Notes under the pieces: model-generated
What the model was told of the DNA's origin: nothing
The model's database searches: none
The model's input: the letters and a program-made list of their open reading frames with translations, nothing else
Shown: piece after piece, positions 46,119-56,172 of the stretch
Numbering within the stretch: position 1 is the stretch's first letter
Layout: each line of letters starts with the position of its first letter
Program-made: the position numbers and the translations under genes
Assembly: GCF_002127325.2 (NCBI RefSeq)
Contig: NC_035449.2
Coordinates: 146,422,931-146,486,930, forward strand
From: Helianthus annuus
Taxonomy: Eukaryota > Streptophyta > Magnoliopsida > Asterales > Asteraceae
Reading direction: 5' to 3'
DNA length: 64,000 nt

Positions 46119-49100
46119 ATGGATACTGAATTTTATAATGCCTTTGCTACTTCGACCTCGATTACACAAAGTGCTTTGATCGAAAATGAAACCGGAACGT
46201 CTCAGAAACCACCGAAACTCATGGATATTGATGATTACAATGTGTGGTCAGAACGATTCGGAAATTGGGTAGAAGCTTATCATCTTGATGCGTGGGAACA
46301 CACCGAAGTACCATATACTAAACCCACGAAAGACAATGTTGTGAATGGTACTCCACTAACACTTAGGGAAATGACTACTGTGGATAAGAAGAAATATCGA
46401 GATGAGAAGCTTATGGTGAGTCTACTTCAGCAGGCGATAAAAGAAGATATTCTGATCTTGCTTCAACATGACGGAACTGCATATTCAATTTGGACAGAAT
46501 TGGAAGCTAAATTTACCGGAAGTGATGATATGTTAAGAAACAAAATGTCTCTCATGAAAAAGGAATTTGATCTGTTTAGGGGATTGAAAAATGAAACCAC
46601 CAAACAAATTATTGACAGATATTGTAATTTGGTGAGAAATATGACAAAATTGGGTGTTAAGAAAGATACTGATGAGTTAATTGAAAAACTTGCAGATGCG
46701 CTTCCATATGAAATCTGGGGAACATTCTTAATGATGCTGAAGTCAAACAAAGAAGAATACAAAAAAATGAAACTAGGAGACTTCATCAAGCATTTAGAAG
46801 CACAAGAGATGGAGCAGAGAAAGATCGCTAGGATGCAGAACTACGATGGAGAGCAGGATATCAGTCTGTACTACAAGCATGGTGCTACTGATTCAACAAA
46901 GTTTTCTCCTAAGATCGAAACTGCTTACAGTGTTAAAGATTCTGCTGAGAAGACAACACCCCAGGGATCAAGCGGCAGCACAAGATTCTCATCTTTTGAT
47001 CCTAGCATTTCTGTAACAAAGAGTGGTAGAAAACTTCAGTGTAACATTGTGTTGAGTCTTGAAAATGATCAAGACTACTCTGAAGATATTGCTAAAAACC
47101 AAATGTCTTTGTTAGGAATGATTCTAGAATCTTATAGTTGTTTTGTTGCAGGAAAGATCGGTAATCCAATGCTCACGAAAGAGGATTATGATCAAATTGA
47201 TGCTGAAGAAATGGAGTTGATGGATATAAAATGGTGTATGGCGAGTGTGATGAGACGCGCTGAAAAGTTCAAACAAATTACTGGCCGTGATGATTTTCGT
47301 GATGCAAATGTTTCAGCTTTAGGTTTTGACAAATCTAAAGTTACATGTTTTCGTTGCAGGGAGAAGGGGCATTTCAAGAGGGAATGTAAAAACCGTGAAG
47401 CTACCGGTGCCCAGAATCCTTTCGGAAACAATGATTATCACAAGAAGGCCATCTATCATCAAATCACTCAACCAGCACCACAGCATCAGGCACAAACAGC
47501 TCATGGAAGAGATGTGATTGATAAAAAGGCTTGTGTTGTTAGTCAGGGAAAGTATGATAATTTTACTTGGGAAAAGTATCTTCCAAAAGAAAGCAAAGTA
47601 TGTGTAGCTGAACAAAATGACGAGAAGATGGCTGAAGGATTTACTTGGGATGATTTTTGTCAAGATCAAGATTTTATGGCCAAAAATACTTCTCATGCTT
47701 TCTTTGCTAATGCTTATGATTTGAAATGTGCAGAAAGGTGCAGAAAAGTCATGGAAGCTACTGAAGAGAGACGAAGACAGATCAGAGAGGAGGCTGAAGA
47801 GGAGAAGAGATTGAAGGAAGAAGCAAAAGCGGAAAAATTGAGGAGAGCTCGATTTTTGAATTCAAGCAAGACAGTCAAAGAGGTTCCTGAATTCGAGATT
47901 AAAGTAGAGGCTGAACCGGTCATGGTCCCAGAAAAATGCATGAATTGTGATTCGTTGATAAAGCAGAACAATGAGTTGTTGCACAACATTCACAAGCTGA
48001 AAGAATCGTATGATACAATGAACAAAGAAATCAACAAATATACAGATTCTGATGGGGAACAAGCTGAAGCTATGAACACTTTGAAAATAGCTTATCTGAG
48101 ACAGCTTGATACAGCAAATTACAACATTAAGAAGTGTGCAGATCTCGAGCTTCAGTTAGCGACACAAAAGATAGAAACTGAGAAAGTCAAGAAATTATTG
48201 GACAGCTACTCATGTTCTACTTTTGTTGTTGACAGGATTTATCCGGTGGTGAAAGATTTGAAGACGTTCGAAGGAGTGAAGATTTTTGAAGAAGAAAAAT
48301 CCGTGACAAAAGATGAAGAAAAAGTGAAAGCTTCTGGTAAGAAACCGAGTGTATCCTACAATAGATGTCCGCCCCCGGTCGAAAATGGATATTCACCACG
48401 AAATCCTAATTCAGAAAGAGTCAATAAAGCGATCAATCTGAAATGGGAGTCGGGGCTGTCGGATAACTTGCCAGAAAGTATCGATGTCACGTACACGTCA
48501 TCAGACACTGATCATGAGTCAAAGTTGATAAAAAGTGTGGTCGATCAGGTGTTAGACAAAGATGACAATGAGGAGTCAAAACCCGAGTCAAAGTCTGGGT
48601 CCAGTGCGTCAAAGCAAACAGTCAAAAAGGACAAACGGGTTTATGACAAAGAGTTTTTACTTTCGAAATCTAATTTGAATGATGAATCAGTCAAAGTAGC
48701 TTATACTTTGAAGGGTTCTGACAAATTATATTCAGATGAAAGTTTTCCAATAAGAAGTGTCAGACTTGAAATGATTCAAAAGGTTTTCAAAATAATAGAA
48801 ATCAATATTTCTGAAATAAAAGATTTTGATCTTAATAGAAAACCTAAACAGTACACTTCAAGAGATCAACAAAGAATTAACAAGAAAATGGGTTACAATT
48901 GTGGTTACAGTTTTCAACAGAAATCAAACCATAATCGTAATTTCAAAAAGAAAGGTCTCGGTTTTATTCCACCGAAAAACTATAAAAATGAAAAATTTTA
49001 TAAACAAAAAAATGTGTTTGTTTCAGGGAAAACTTCGGAAGCTGAAAAAGAAAAATTATTCAGAAATCAGACAAATCAGGAATTCCTTACCAAGAAGCAA

Positions 49101-49757
49101 GAAGAACCAAAGAAGACCGAAGTTCTGAAGAAGGTTGAAAAGAGATCCTGTTTTCAGTGTAAAGCTGTTGGTCATCTTGCGAAGGATTGTCCGAAGACAT
49201 TCAGACCAAAACAGGAAATCTCGAGAAAAATGAAAGAAAAAGTTGTTGAAACGACTGAACTATCAACCCGGAAGTTTACAGGCTTTGAGAATTCAACTTA
49301 TGAAAAAGGAGAATCTTCAAAGAGTGCTTCCAAACGCATAGCCAAAGAATCAAATCAGAAATGGGTTGTGAAAGGTTCAGGTAACAGTTCTGGTGATGAA
49401 TCTGATTCCATAAAATCAGAGGAGCCATGTGTTGAAGGAAAGGTTGTAAAGAAAATTCCGAAAGTGGACGATGTGAATTTTCCGCCACTACATGCTAACA
49501 ATTACAAATCTAAAATCGGAAAAGTTGATGTTCCAAATCAATTTTATTCAGACAAGAAGAAAATTGATGTTGGAAAAACTTTCAACGGCAATGTAAAACG
49601 CATCTTTGGAAAAATGGCCAGTGGTAAGGCACAAAGCATTCAGGAGTTTTATGCTTCCAAAGGATGGGTTTACAGGTCGGTTGAAAAGAGGGATGAAAAT
49701 GATGAGGTTACACCCAAGGATGGTCAGGCTTGGGTGGATATATTTTTCCAAGAATAA
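46119..49757 (+). CDS. Intact Gag of element E with two zinc knuckles, 1212 aa
   Basis: The ATG at 46119 follows the leader directly, and the aligned D protein starts at the same place. Rough residues: UBN2/DUF4219-like capsid region 25-260 (KPPKLMDIDDYNVW, ADALPYEIWG); first CCHC knuckle near 410 (CFRCREKGHFKREC); highly charged helix 545-600; coiled-coil-like region with CMNCDSLIKQNNEL 605-710; second knuckle near 1010 (CFQCKAVGHLAKDC); a lysine-rich tail. It should form the particle shell and bind element RNA. It is much longer than a usual copia Gag (~300-400 aa). There is no protease motif at its end, so processing would need another element. No internal stop or frameshift is present. 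Confidence 0.9.
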   Translation: MDTEFYNAFATSTSITQSALIENETGTSQKPPKLMDIDDYNVWSERFGNWVEAYHLDAWEHTEVPYTKPTKDNVVNGTPLTLREMTTVDKKKYRDEKLMVSLLQQAIKEDILILLQHDGTAYSIWTELEAKFTGSDDMLRNKMSLMKKEFDLFRGLKNETTKQIIDRYCNLVRNMTKLGVKKDTDELIEKLADALPYEIWGTFLMMLKSNKEEYKKMKLGDFIKHLEAQEMEQRKIARMQNYDGEQDISLYYKHGATDSTKFSPKIETAYSVKDSAEKTTPQGSSGSTRFSSFDPSISVTKSGRKLQCNIVLSLENDQDYSEDIAKNQMSLLGMILESYSCFVAGKIGNPMLTKEDYDQIDAEEMELMDIKWCMASVMRRAEKFKQITGRDDFRDANVSALGFDKSKVTCFRCREKGHFKRECKNREATGAQNPFGNNDYHKKAIYHQITQPAPQHQAQTAHGRDVIDKKACVVSQGKYDNFTWEKYLPKESKVCVAEQNDEKMAEGFTWDDFCQDQDFMAKNTSHAFFANAYDLKCAERCRKVMEATEERRRQIREEAEEEKRLKEEAKAEKLRRARFLNSSKTVKEVPEFEIKVEAEPVMVPEKCMNCDSLIKQNNELLHNIHKLKESYDTMNKEINKYTDSDGEQAEAMNTLKIAYLRQLDTANYNIKKCADLELQLATQKIETEKVKKLLDSYSCSTFVVDRIYPVVKDLKTFEGVKIFEEEKSVTKDEEKVKASGKKPSVSYNRCPPPVENGYSPRNPNSERVNKAINLKWESGLSDNLPESIDVTYTSSDTDHESKLIKSVVDQVLDKDDNEESKPESKSGSSASKQTVKKDKRVYDKEFLLSKSNLNDESVKVAYTLKGSDKLYSDESFPIRSVRLEMIQKVFKIIEINISEIKDFDLNRKPKQYTSRDQQRINKKMGYNCGYSFQQKSNHNRNFKKKGLGFIPPKNYKNEKFYKQKNVFVSGKTSEAEKEKLFRNQTNQEFLTKKQEEPKKTEVLKKVEKRSCFQCKAVGHLAKDCPKTFRPKQEISRKMKEKVVETTELSTRKFTGFENSTYEKGESSKSASKRIAKESNQKWVVKGSGNSSGDESDSIKSEEPCVEGKVVKKIPKVDDVNFPPLHANNYKSKIGKVDVPNQFYSDKKKIDVGKTFNGNVKRIFGKMASGKAQSIQEFYASKGWVYRSVEKRDENDEVTPKDGQAWVDIFFQE

Positions 49758-50647
49758 AATCCTGACTTGCCGGAGATCCCAAGATGGTATTGCGGATCAT
49801 GAATCGGCATCTTTCTAAATCTGTTTGTGTAGTTGCAGGACTTGCCGGAACTCCCAGGTTTGTAAGCGAGGAGTAGGAATCGGCATCTTGAGAATTCAAC
49901 CTAAAGATGGTAATTGGTTGAAAAACAGGTTTGAAGAAGCTTGAATTGCTAAACTTACAAGTGGTTGTATGGTAGTAATTGGTGTAGATCTTACAAGTGG
50001 TTAAATCAGGGTCATTAAATTGGACTTGATTTAATTATCATTCAAGAATTTGGTAAACAAAGTGATGATTTGAACCCCATTTTACAAAAGATAAAAACAA
50101 CTAAACTTATTTTCCGGAAAAACCATTCTGATTAAAACAAACTTAAGTGTTTTGAAATCATTATGGGAAAATAGTTTGTTGTGAGGGGGAGTTCTGATTG
50201 TTTAAGCCAAACGGATGGAGAATTGAAGTGTTTTGATATCAATTGTCATGTTCTGTACAGTTTGTTTTCAATTTTCTTTAAGATGTATTTGAATTTTAGG
50301 GGGAGTAAGAATTTTTAGAAAATCCAAAAACATCAGAAAATTTGAAAAAGCCAAAAACATGATAAAATCAAAAATGAGTCTTGTTGCGTAAAAGAGGAAA
50401 TGATAGTACATCAGTGAACTATCACAGCACGCTAAAGAATTGTAATGTCAAAATGTGATAAACAATCTTACTGCGGATGTGTCAGTAGATTTTCACACAT
50501 TTAGTAGATTGAAACGAGATATAAACCTAAATCAAACTTGCTTAATTCGTGGGTAACTATTCTTGGATATATGGGTAACCCCCGAAATCTTGTTTGAAAG
50601 GTCCCGTATTCTGAGATACTAGGTCTTTATGCTCAGTGATATCTGGG

Positions 50648-50703
50648 GTATTATTCCGGGACTTCTGCTGTATGGAAATACTGACCTAGTCCCCGAATAA
50701 TAC
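50648..50703 (+). ncRNA. Conserved stem-loop in element E 3' region
   Basis: Arms 50648-50663 and 50688-50703 pair at 15 of 16 positions around a 24-nt loop. Compared with D, a C-G pair has become U-A and a G-U has become A-U. Confidence 0.55.
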
Positions 50704-51768
50704 TTTCTGCAAAAAGCTTTGAAAAATAAGCGCCGCCCTCAGCAAACTGATTAAACAATAAGATTGGTAATCTTTGCTGTTGTAACAAAAGATCCTCTAA
50801 AGGGGACCCACCAAAAGTCGAAGCCGTCATCTCTCTGCGTATACGGAAGTATCGACCTGAGCTCTCACGGCCCTCGCACATTACCCCTTTACAGATATCA
50901 TCTGTGGTATACTCACCTGTAAGACTGAATATTTGGGATCTGGATACGGGAGTATATTCGAGTGGAGTGATACACAATTAAGGTTAAGTCTTTAAAACAT
51001 TAATATCGTATCTCGAATCGATTGAAATTTGTGTTGAAAATTTAAGTGGACAAACATACTGACAATCTAGGTAAATTGTTTAGAACTTAATATGTAATCA
51101 AGCTTAACGGTGTTTGTGATATGTTTCATAATTGATATGATCCTCTTGCACAAACTCACAAATATAGTGTCTGTAAATATTTCATTTTCCGCATTTACTT
51201 TCATTCCTGAAAATCCAAAAATATTTTTAGTGTGTTTTAGCATAAATTTTGAAAAATCAAAAAGATTTTCGACAATTGATGTTGAGATGCTGATTTTCGA
51301 AATTCAAAGTGCTAAACTTGAAGAACTGGTTTGGGGAGTGTTTGAGAGTTAAATGATGAAGTTGTTTTTGATAAAAACCAGAAATGTTCTTGAATGCAAA
51401 ATCATTATTGCTAATTGGTTCGTCATAGTTTCTAAAATTATTGAAAAGTTTTAATCTTTGTAGAAACTTATGGATGGGTAGAGATTGTGCAGGTGTTAAA
51501 AAGCCAGGTTTCGATCCAGAACCTGATGGGAGCCTGTTAAAGATCTTAGAACCTAATGAAGTTTGAATTCCAGACTACGATCCCAGCTATGTGAGAGGGG
51601 GAGTCTGAAGACACAGTGCCAATATTTAAGAGAGAAGAAATTTGTTGATGATGGAGATAGAGAACCAGGATTCTTGGATTGACAAATATTTCAGAAGCAG
51701 ATTGTGACTGATGAAGATTGTAGATTGCAGACTGGAATGAAGACATTGATGAAAACTCCGTCAACATC

Positions 51769-51780
51769 CGAGGGGGAGTT
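51769..51780 (+). promoter_or_regulatory. Polypurine tract of element E
   Basis: CGAGGGGGAGTT ends exactly at the 3' LTR start. Confidence 0.9.
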
Positions 51781-52250
51781 TGTTAGTGCACCTACGTCTG
51801 CTGACTACGTCTTTCATCAAGTCATGAAGATTGAGGAGATCAGAGATGACACAGAATCCTAGAATAGGTTATTTGTATATGGACCGCTTTTGTGTACATA
51901 GTTCTAGGGTCGCTTTTGTGTCAATGTTGTCTGGATCGCCTTTATGGACATGGTCTGGATCGCTTATAGTGCATTGAGGTGGAACCGCTCATACGGACAT
52001 GTCGTATGAGCGGTCCATGATGTCTATATAAACCTAGGGACGATCCAGCACATAGGAGTAGTGTGTTTTCTTCCGGTGAGCCACGAAGTGCTGCCGAAGT
52101 GCTGTTAGACCTTGTCAAAGTACTTGAAATCAATACAACAGCGATATTAAAGTGAATACGGCTTCAATTGCACCGAATTATTAGTTTCCGCCTCTTAATT
52201 CGGACGAGAGCTTCTCTGAACGACTCGTGAGGTCAGAAAACGATCCTACA
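51781..52250 (+). repeat. 3' LTR of element E
   Basis: 470 bp; the single difference from the 5' LTR is in CTTGTCAAAG (CTTGTAAAAG in the 5' copy). TSD ATACA follows. Confidence 0.95.
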
Positions 52251-52255
52251 ATACA

Positions 52256-52497
52256 TCGTTGGTTCCAATTTGATTTGGTACAATAACAACATCATATTCA
52301 TTTTCAATAAAATTCATATCACAATGTTTAAAAACTATAATTACATAGTTAGATTAAAAAAAAAAAAAAAAAAAAACCAAACATGAGAAAGTTATAAAAG
52401 ATCAAATCATAAATAACCTTTTATTAGAAAATATAAAAAGAATATTTAAAAACTTCTTAACACTATTCATCATCAGTTTAATTTGATATGTATAATA
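52256..52497. repeat. Remainder of tandem unit 3
   Basis: This resumes the ~740-bp unit exactly where element E split it, includes a 21-A run (52356-52376) and ends at GATATGTATAAT, after which the next unit does not start. Confidence 0.9.
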
Positions 52498-52539
52498 ATT
52501 TGATATGTATAATAATAATAGTTATTTCGTTTACTTTTA

Positions 52540-53269
52540 ACTTTAATCCTTTTTTTAATATAAGGGGTTGAGATAAGCTTGGTGTTAACCGATATCAAAC
52601 CAGTATTGGTATCGAAAATACCAGTACGGTCTTGTTCGGTATCAGTACATGAAGGTAAAAAACGACACTAATACAGAAAACGCTAAAAGTTGGTGCCGAA
52701 TTGATATTGGAAATCTTTTGGTTCGGAAAATTCAGTGCTGCTACCCGATACCATTTGTTCATCCCTGATCACGGTTACCGTACGAACAACGGTATCGTAC
52801 AACTTTTTCTTGTTGATTTTCTTCAACTTTTATTTATTTTTTTTCTTTTTTTAGTTTTAGGGGTAGGGATGAGCTCGGTGCCAACCGATACATAATCGGT
52901 ACTGATACCGAAAATACCGGTTAGGGTACCAATATATGAAGGTAAAAAACGGTAGTGAACCGGTACCAGGAACGCCAAAAGTCGTACTGAATTGGTACTT
53001 AATATCTTTTGGTTCGGCAAATTTGGTATCGATACCCAGAACAATTTGCTTATCTCTAACCACGGGTTTCAAACGAACAAAATCGTTACCATACAACTTT
53101 TTTGGTTGATCTTCTTTCGGTTATCTTTTAATGTTTTTTCTACATTTTCTTTTTATTCTTGTCAGCAGTTCCGTTCGCAACACACTCGTAGTGATTTCAA
53201 AACACATGTAAATACAAACTAAATAACAAAAGAAATTCGGCGCAACGCGACAAACTTCTTTAAACCTAG
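52540..53269 (+). mobile_element. Helitron-like element H1, plus strand
   Basis: Ends CGGCGCAACGCGAC ... AAACCTAG then T. It contains two tandem ~290-bp modules (about 52569-52850 and 52868-53100) sharing GGTACCGATAC-type motifs and GGATGAGCTCGGTGCCAACC. The downstream part (53100-53269) is the inverse of 53567-53740. The 5' end is not located. Confidence 0.55.
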
Positions 53270-53566
53270 TTATCAACAATATTCTACGATTTTTAAATAT
53301 CTTAACCAACATAATTTTGAACTTAGAGAAACTTTTAAGTAGAAAATATAAGTTTATTTACAACTTAGTAATCAATTTCACATTAAATTCATTGAGATGG
53401 CATATGTATCCTATGGTTTTCTTTTATTATATATTAGGTTAGTTATTCGTGTGATACACAGGGTTAGATAATATGTTATGTTAATAGATGTTTTGAATAA
53501 AACTACATGGATCATTGATTAAAAAATACAAAATTGTAATTTGAATAACTACTTCTTTGTATACAA
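53270..53566. other. Spacer between two facing Helitron-like ends
   Basis: AT-rich, not repeated elsewhere in the window, nothing recognised. Confidence 0.4.
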
Positions 53567-54240
53567 CTAGTTTTTTACTATCGCCACGTTGCGGCAAACG
53601 TCTTTTGTTGTTTATTCTGTGTTTACATATGTTTTAAATCACTATGAGCGCGTTGCGCACGGAACCGCTGACAAAAATAAAAAGAAAATACATAAAAAAA
53701 CACTAAAAGATAACCAAAAGAAAATCAACCAAAAAAGTTGTATGGTAATCATGTTGTTTGTATGAAACTTGTGGTCAGATATGAGCAAATGATACTGGGT
53801 ACCGTTACTGAATTTCCCATCTGAAAGATCTTAAGTACCAATTCGGTACGACTTTTAGCTTTTCTGGTACCGGTTCGCTACCGGTTTTTACCTACATATA
53901 CCGGTACCGTAACTGGTATTTTCGGTACCAATACCGATTTGATATTGGTTGGCACCGAACTCATCCCTACCCCTGAAACTAAAAAAAAGAAATCATTAAA
54001 AATTAAAGAAAATCAACAAAAAAAAGTTGCACAATACCTTTGTTGTTCGTACGGTACTCGTTATCAGGGATGAACAAATGGTACCGGGTAGCAGCACCGC
54101 ATTTCCCGAACCAAAAGATTATCAAAACCAATTTGATACCGACTTTTGGCGTTTCTATACCAGGCTGGTATCAGTTTTTACCTTCATGTACCGATAACCA
54201 TACCGGTATTTTCGATACTAGTACCGATTGACACAAGCTT
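53567..54240 (-). mobile_element. Helitron-like element H2, minus strand
   Basis: The minus strand ends GCCGCAACGTGGCG ... AAAAACTAG then T. It carries the same two modules as H1 in inverse order (about 53760-53980 and 54040-54235). Confidence 0.55.
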
Positions 54241-54382
54241 ATTCAACTTAAAAGTAGAGAAGATAATAAAAGTATTAAAAAATAAAATAAAATAAATAAA
54301 AGTATTAAAAAAATATATGTTATTAAGATAATTAAAACACTGTTCATTTACTTCAATTTTTAATTTTAAATTAATATATATA

Positions 54383-55305
54383 CTAGTTGATAGTTGATGC
54401 CCCGCCCGTGTTGCGGGGCGATAGCCGAACAATTCTCAATCAATTAAAAGAAGACTACTATAATTTTGGTAGGAAAAAAAAACAAAAGCGATGATAAGAC
54501 CGTAATTTTGGGCTCATGGCAAAACTGTAAATTTTTAGGACTAATGAGCGAGTGTTAGGCAGCTCTTTGACACGAAAAAAATTAAATCGAGTAAACCAAT
54601 TAAAACGAAAAACCTTTATAGTTTTGCTAAAAAAACTAAAATGATTGGAAAAACGTAATTTTTAACTGAGAGCGAAATCATAATTATAATTCAGGGATAA
54701 AATCATAAATTAAATGGACCAATGGGGGAGTGCCAGGAAGCTGCCGGCATGACTGTAATTTTACACTGGGGGCAAAATTGTAATTTCAGCAGAAAAACAA
54801 ACAAAAACGATGGACAAAATGTAAATTTAAGTTGAGGGCAAAATCGTAACTTGGATGTGTGGAAAAAAACTAATGGCAAAACTATAAATTTATACGGGGC
54901 AAGATCGTAATTTTGAACCGAGGGCAAAATTGGAAAAGCGTAAATTTATTTTTAAGTAGGGGTAAAAACATAATTTTGAACTGATGGCGAAATCGTAATT
55001 TTAAGGGGAAAAAACTAATGGCAATTGTAAATTGAAACAGGGCAAAATCGTAATTTTGAACCGGGGGTAAAATTGAAATATTTAGCTGGGAGCAAAAACG
55101 TAAATTTATTTTTAAGTGGGGGTAAAAACATAATTTTAAACTGATGGCAAAATCATAATTTTAAAGCGGGATAAAATCGTAAATTTGTTGGGCCAATAGG
55201 GGAATGCCAGGCAGCTGCCTAGCACTATACCTCTACCGCCCATGGCAGCCAATTGAGGGAAACCACTATTCCCCGCCGACCTTTATGTTTGTTGTGTTTA
55301 TGTAA
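54383..55305 (-). mobile_element. Helitron-like element with hairpin and CTAG end, minus strand
   Basis: On the minus strand GCCCCGC and GCGGGGC form a perfect 7-bp stem with a 7-nt loop (54399-54419), 12 nt before a CTAG terminus followed by T. This is the Helitron 3' signature. The body is dominated by degenerate GGGGCAAAATCGTAATTTT repeats. The right boundary is taken as the next similar terminus. Confidence 0.6.
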
Positions 55306-56060
55306 CTAGGTGATGCCCCGCCCGCGTTGCAGGGCGATGTTTTGCTAGAAATAAAAAGTAAAAAGAGTGTTAGGTAGCTCTTTGACACGATTTTTAGCTG
55401 GGGGCAAAGTCAAATTTTTATTTTTACTTGGCGGAAAAATCAATTTTTTCCCAAGGGTAAAATCCTAATTTTTAGCTAGGGCAAAACCATAATTTTACTT
55501 TGCAATGGGGGCAAAAACGTAATTTTGAATTGAGTGTGATATCGTAATTTTGAACCGAGGGGAAATTCGTAAATTTTAGCTGGGGGCAAAATCATAAATT
55601 TATTTTGAGCTGGGGGCAAATACGTAATTTTAAATTGTGGCAAAACCGTAATGTTAAAGTAGGTATAAAATAATAAACTGGTGTAAATTCGTAACTTTAA
55701 GCCGGGGGAAAAACAAAATTTTATTTTGAATTGGGGCGAAAACGTAATTTTGGCTGAGGGTAAAAGCGTATTTTTTTTACCGAGGGCGAAAACGTATTTT
55801 TTAGCTCGGGGCAAAAGGGTAAATGTATTTTGAAGTTGAGACAAAACCGTATTTTTTAACTGGGGGCAAAAACGTAATTTTAAAGTGGACATAAAATAAT
55901 AAAGTGGGTGTTCCAATAGGTATTGCTCGCCGCCCATTTAAACCAATGGGAGAGAAACACTATTGCAGGGTAAAAACGTAATTTTAAAGTGTGTATAAAA
56001 TAATAAAATGATTGGTCCAATGAAGGAGAGCCATTTCAACCAATAGCAGGGTGATACCTA
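54480..56060. repeat. Degenerate ~30-bp repeat (GGGGGCAAAATCGTAATTTT)
   Basis: Dozens of variants of GGGGGCAAAAACGTAATTTTG, with spacers such as AACTGA or AGCTG, fill the region on one strand with roughly 25-40 bp spacing. It is interrupted near 55200-55385 by the second Helitron-like terminus. Confidence 0.85.
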
Positions 56061-56160
56061 TTTTGTGAAAAAAAAAATTATAAAAGATAAAGCTGGCCGC
56101 CACCCCTAGCCAATCATTTACTTTTCCTATTGCCTGCTCACATCATAAACTTGGAAATGT
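55306..56160 (-). mobile_element. Second Helitron-like element of the same family, minus strand
   Basis: CTAG at 55306-55309 and a GCCCCGC/GCAGGGC hairpin (one mismatch) just inside it. The following sequence (GTTAGGTAGCTCTTTGACACG) matches that of the first element, so the two lie in direct order ~920 bp apart. The outer end is unresolved. Confidence 0.55.
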
Positions 56161-56172
56161 ATATGTTAGAAA

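Larger units (their letters stand above)
49758..51780 (+). other. Long 3' noncoding region of element E
   Basis: Two direct copies of an ACTTGCCGGARMTCCCA ... GAATCGGCATCTT block (about 49763-49815 and 49838-49890) start it; element D has one. From ~50100 to ~51310 it aligns with D at roughly 90% or better by eye, best at 50780-50985. No pol remnant was recognised. Confidence 0.8.
45079..52250 (+). mobile_element. Element E: young, complete gag-only LTR element with TSD ATACA
   Basis: The LTRs are 470 bp each (45079-45548 and 51781-52250), with one difference seen by eye. ATACA is duplicated at 45074-45078 and 52251-52255, and the interrupted tandem unit resumes exactly there. PBS, PPT and a 1212-codon intact Gag are present; no pol domain exists in any frame. 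A near-identical LTR pair shows recent transposition despite the lack of pol, so the machinery was supplied in trans. It is related to element D but of a different subfamily. Membership of the SIRE/Maximus copia group is inferred. Confidence 0.95.

Noticed and set aside
49758..51780. Decayed protease, integrase or RT in element E
   Set aside because: No DTG/DSG, integrase or YVDD-like motif could be read in any frame, and the region aligns with noncoding sequence in D.
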